From contig OY747704.1 of NCBI GenBank assembly GCA_963556495.2, positions 32,758,001 through 32,822,000 on the forward strand: a stretch of DNA of 64,000 bases, read 5' to 3'. Source of the stretch: Valencia hispanica. Its lineage: Eukaryota > Chordata > Actinopteri > Cyprinodontiformes > Valenciidae. The number at the start of each line of letters is the position of its first letter. Position 1 is the first letter of the stretch. Position numbers and translations under genes: made by a program. Below are positions 52,201 to 58,200 of this stretch, piece by piece. The notes beneath the pieces were generated by a model. That model ran no database searches and was not told the DNA's origin. It saw only the letters and a list, made by a program, of their open reading frames with translations.

Positions 52201-55200
52201 AGAAAACTGGACTCAAGCAGAGCCAGAACAGGTCAGAGCCAAAGTAGATACATTATTTCTTTATCTCTGGTGCCTTTTTCTTTTTTTACACCAATATTCA
52301 TACAATGATTGAATTATACTTATTCATTTGTCTTTATGCATTTCCCATATTCACAAAATTTGGAAAGTTGTGTTGCTCACAAATTCTTTATAATCTGCTT
52401 TATGGTTTTTGATGCAGTATGAAATCCCTTTTTTTCTTTTAAATTTGTTTTTAGTAAAATACATGTTATTAATATATATAAATTGAAAATGGGTAATTTT
52501 TATTTTAATTGAGCATGAATAAAAAAACTGTTTGCAAAATACTAGATATCTTCAGGCATTGTTTTGTGTTAAACAATCTAAGTGCCATCCTCTTTTTTTA
52601 TTATTATTTTTTTTTAGTCAGCTGTTCCCTTCTGGCCTGAGAATGACACCAAGCGTCTGAAGATCAAATTAGAAGGATGCTTAGCCCCTCCTCAGACTAT
52701 TAACTTCACCAAACCAGAGAACTGCTTGTTGCTGCATCTGGACAACTCCGTAAGTAAACACAATTATTTAATCAGAGGATTAAAAGGAAGCAACTTTGTT
52801 TATTTTCTCACTTTCTGTGATTTCAGGTGGGCGGGATCATTGTAGATGTAAACCTGTCAGAGCACTCGGCTACCATCCGATTCTCTGAGTACCATGACGG
52901 GGCGGCCCCATTCCTCCTCATCAACCACACCAAAGAACAAACTCTGCACTTCAGCCAGAGGTAGGAAAACAGAAGAGGAATTTAGAGAAAAAAATATTTC
53001 AAGCCCTGCAGTTTTATCATTGACTGCCTGAGTTTAGTAAATGATAAAACTTGGGCTGCTGTGGTCGTTTTATAGTTTCGTTGAAATCCCTGTAAGAATT
53101 CTTCAAGTGAAGGCTGGAAACATTTGAGTTTAATAAGGACTACAATGCATGTTTACAAACAAAGTATTTTTGTAGCATGTTCAGTTTTAATTGGATTGGG
53201 AAATAAAGGGAATTAGTACATGATTAAAAATAATTCTGTATTTGCAGCTTTAAACTCCCAGTGAGCCACAAATGGTTTATGACATCAGGGAAATGCTTAT
53301 TATTTTGTGCATGCATGCAGTGATACGCTCACATTAAGGAGTGGAAAGCGAGGAGAACACTTTAGATTGTTTTCCTGATAAATGTCTGCATGACCTTGTT
53401 GTTAGATATATATTTTTCCTTTTAGGTCAAAAACTATTGCCTCAGCTCTATTATGATTTCCTCATGTGAAGCATTTTACATTTTAGTTATTGATGTTTTG
53501 TGTGTTTATTAAAGAAAAAATGTTGGTGTTTTGCAGCACCATTAAACAATAGAGATGCACCGATCTGAAATTTCATGACCAATACCCATTTACGGTTTTC
53601 TTTCTTCTTTTTTTCTTTTTTTAAGGGACTGCTTTTTTTTCTGAGCACAATAAAAGTAGTTTTAACCCAATAAAAATTGAAGTAATAACATTCTTCCCAC
53701 TTATTCATATTCTAAGATTTATCTGATTTTTGTTCAACTTAAATAATGTTTTCAAAGGACTAGCTATTGGTTAATAGTTTATTGACTGAAAATGGTGGGG
53801 GGTTTTAGTTGGTTAAAAAAATATAATGCATATTTTTCAGTGTTTGACCTACTGATAAACGAAAAAGAAACGTCCCAAACTCTGGCCAGTTGATTGGTGC
53901 ATCTCTATTAAACAGTTTGTTTAATAATAAATAATGCTTATTTTTGCTGATGCAGCACCAGGAAAGACACTTCGTGGGTGGCTAACGAGCTGCTCGACCT
54001 TTCCTTCTCAGAGGAGGAGGACAGGTATAAAAATATGAAATGTAAAAACTCTTTCAATACACTCTGAATTCAGGTTAAGGACTCAGGAATAAAAGAAAGA
54101 AGGCACATCAAGAAAACCTATGAGAGCCATGAAGGTTATTTAAAAAGTACGGTACACCTATTGGCCGTTTGGAAGAGTAATCAGGCCCATTTCTACCATT
54201 TAAAAAATAAATCAAAATTTTACCACACCTAAGAGCTTCTATAGAAATGGGCTGAGCATACGTAGAAAGAACAGTGTTGTCTCATTTGACACTGTGATCA
54301 TTTTTAATGCACTTCCTAAATTAAAACATAATTGAACAACTAATTAATTTCTGTAATTTTATTCAAAATATGAATCTCGTAGCATAAAGATTAATTACGC
54401 TGAGTATGATGTATATCAAATGTTTATTTTTGTTCATTCTGATGAATATGGCTTATAACTAATGGAAACCCAAACATTGTTTTTCTAGAAAATTGAAATA
54501 TTCCATTTGATGAAAAAGAATATTTTCTAGCAGAAATATTGTGGTAAGGCAAGACCAAAAAAAAATAAATCTGTTTAACAACAATGTTGAAAGCGTTCAG
54601 GAGACGATGGAGATCAACCTCAAAAGGTGCTATGTTAACACTTGTCATAGCTCCCCTAATCTGCCTTTCTTTAGGCAAGGCAAGGCAATTTTATTTGTAT
54701 AGCACACTTTCAACAGCAGGGTAATTCAAGGTGCTTTACATGATTTGGTGATTTAAAAGAAACACATAAAAGAAACACACATTACACATCATACACAATA
54801 AAGCAAGAGAAAAAGAAAAAGAAAAAAAAAGCAAGAGAGCATGAACACATTTCATACATATGACATCAAGCATTTACTCAAAGGCAATTCTAAACAGATG
54901 GGTTTTTAGTCTCGATTTAAAGCAGTTCAGAGTTTCAACAGCTCTACACTCGTCAGGAAGTCTGTTCCAGATAAGGGGAGGATAAAAAGTGAAAGCTGCT
55001 TCTCCATGTTTAGTTCTGAGTCTAGGGATGTTTAGTAGGCTAGAGTTGGAGGACCTGAGTGGTCTTGGTGGTTGGTACCATGACAACAGGTCTTCAACAT
55101 ATTTTGGTGCTAAGCCATGTAATGATTTATAAACTAGTAAAAGTATTTTAAAGTCTATTCTCTGAGCTACAGGGAGCCAGTGTAAGGACTTTAGAACTGG

Positions 55201-58200
55201 GGTGATGTGCTCTACTTTCCTGGTTCTAGTGAGGACGCGAGCGGCAGCGTTCTGGATCAGCTGCAGCTGTCTGATTGACTTTTTAGGCAGACCTGTGAAG
55301 ATGCTGTTGCAGTAATCAATCCGACTAAAGATAAACGCATGGATGAGTTTTTCTAGGTCGTGTTGCAAAATCAGTTCTTTAATCCTAGAGATGTTCTTCA
55401 GGTGATAGAACGCTGACCTTGTTATTGCCTTTATGTGACCCTGGAGGTTCAGGTCTGAGTCCATTACTACACCTAGGTTACAAACCTGATCAGTAGTTTC
55501 TAGCTGTATTAATTGAAGCTGTGTGCTGACTCTTGATCGTTCCTCCTTGGGTCCAAAAATAATCACTTCAGTTTTGTTTCTATTCAGCTGGAGAAAGTTA
55601 TGGCACATCCATCCATTTATTGGGTCAATGCATTGATTTAGGGTTTGAATGGGTTCAGAGTCACCTGGTGACATTGTAATGTAGAGCTGAGTGTCATCTG
55701 CGTAGTTATGGTAGCTAATGTTATTGGTTGCTATAATCTTGCCTAGTGGGAGCATGTAGATATTAAATAAGAGGGGCCCCAGGATGGAGCTCTGGGGCAC
55801 CCCACATGTGATTTCTGTTCGTTCTGATGAAAAGTTTCCTATTGAAACATAGAAGTCCCTGTTCTTTAGGTAAGACTCGAACCAGCCAAGTACTGTACCA
55901 GAGAGTCCGACCCAGCTCTCCAGTCGTTCCAATAAAATATCATGATCAACAGTGTCAAATGCTGCACTGAGGTCCAACAGAACCAGCACTGTGGTTCTTC
56001 CACAGTCTGTATTTATGCGGATGTCATTAAATACTTTGACGAGGACAGTCTCGGTGCTGTGGTGAGCGCGGAAACCAGACTGAAAAGCATCAAAACGGTT
56101 TGTCATTGTTATGAAGCCATTTAACTGCTGAAACACAGCTTTTTCAATAATCTTACTGATGAATGGAAGATTAGAGATTGGCCTGTAGTTCTGCATTAAT
56201 GTGTTGTCCAGATTTTTCTTCTTTAGCAGTGGTTTAATAACTGCTGTTTTTAAAGCCTGAGGGAAAACACCTGATAGCAGTGATGAGTTCACTATTTGAA
56301 CAAGATCAGAACCAATAACAGGAAGAACCTTCTTTAGAAAAGCTGTGGGTAGGATATCAAGACAGCAGGAGGAGGAGCTTAATTGATTAATGATTTTTTC
56401 AAGGCTGTTCTGGTTTAATTCGTGGAATTCAGACATTTTCTCTACATTGTTGTTGATTGGGGATGGCACTGGTTGTGGGTTCGATATTGAGGTACAGATT
56501 GACCGTCTAATTGTTAGAATCTTTTCAGTGAAAAAGCTGGCAAATTCATTGCAGGCCCTGGTATAGTTTAGTTCAGGGGCTACTGTCACTAAAGGATTAG
56601 TTAGTCTTTCCACTGTTGCAAATAGAGTCCGTGCATTATTAATGTTTCTGTTGATGATTTCAGAAAAGAACGATTCCCTAGCATCTTTTATAGTTAGCTG
56701 ATATCTATTCAGTCTCTCTTTGTAGATTTCACAGTGAACCTGGAGTCGAGTTTTCCGCCATTTTCTCTCGGCTCGTCGACACTCTCTTTTTTCACTACGT
56801 ACCAGTGGATTACTTGTCCACTGAGACTTTTTTCTACCTGAGACTACTTTCACTTTAGTTGGAGCAATGGAATCCATGGTGTCTGAGATTTTCGCAAGGA
56901 AATTATCTACCAACTTATTTACTGAGTTTGAGTTGGGAGATGAGGGGGATGTGGTGGAAGGATAAATACGTTTAAAGGTTTCTACTGAACTGTCCCCTAG
57001 AAAATGCTTTTTTATAGTGGTCTTACTGTGGCTGGATAATTTAGCAGAGATGGTACTTTCAAAGAAAATACAGAAATGGTCAGATAATGCAATATTAATT
57101 ACAGAGATGTCAGAAATATTTAAACCTTTGCTGATAATTAAGTCCAGAGTGTGTCCTTTATTGTGTGTTGGTTGTTTGACATGCAGGATCAGTCCGAAGT
57201 TGTGGAGAGTATCATCTAACGTTTTTGCTTGTCTATCTTGGGGGTTGTCGGTATGGATGTTAAAGTCCCCCACGATGATTAGTTGGTCATAGTCGATACA
57301 TATTACAGAAAGAAGGTCATTGAAATCATTAAAGAAGTTAGAGTTAAGTTTTGGTGGTTTATATAAACTTAGAAATAACGCTTTGTTAGGCTCATTTATC
57401 TGGGTGGCTAGGTATTCAAAAGAATCAAACGTGCCCAGAGTTACCTTTTTAAAGTTCATTGAGTTGTGAAAGATGGTGGCTACACCTCCGCCTCGTTTGT
57501 GTTTTCTGTTCTCGCTTAAGAAATTATAATTTGGAGGACTGGATTCTATTAATGAAGTTGTTTCGTTATTTTCATCTAGCCAAGTTTCTGATAAAAAAAG
57601 GGCGTGTAAATTATGCTCAGTGATGAAGTCATTGATAAGAAAAGACTTCCCGGATAGAGATCTAATGTTTAATAAAGCTAACTTAAGTATTGTGATGATG
57701 GGCAGCTGAACCTTCTGACAGGTTATCAATTTGAGATTTTGTTTAATATGAGAGCGTGTGGTTAAGGGTTTATGTTTCCTGCTGCTGATAATCACTGATA
57801 TAGCCTCAGGGGTGCCGGGTGAATTCTGGGAGACGGTAGGGGTGGATTTATTGCCCGGTTCCCTCAAATATCAAATATCTGTAATAATCAGTGGGGGGAA
57901 GCTCCCAGGCTTATTGACACTAGTCCCAGGCGTTTGGTGTAGTCTAAGTTTAGGTGTTAATTGTGTCCCAAATTTGATTTGCTCGTTCAGTCTGTCTGTA
58001 AAGTTTCTAAATGGAGACTCATTTGATGTGGCTGAGTCACAGGAAGATGAAGACTTAATCTCTGATGGTTGTTTATCTGTTCGGTCCTGTGGTGTCATCA
58101 TGACTTGCTGTTTTTGTTCTCTGATATCCATGGGCGCCTCAAGGTCAGCTTTTGGGAGCAAGTGTTTTGCTTTCTGATGTTGATAAGAAAAAATGTTTGC

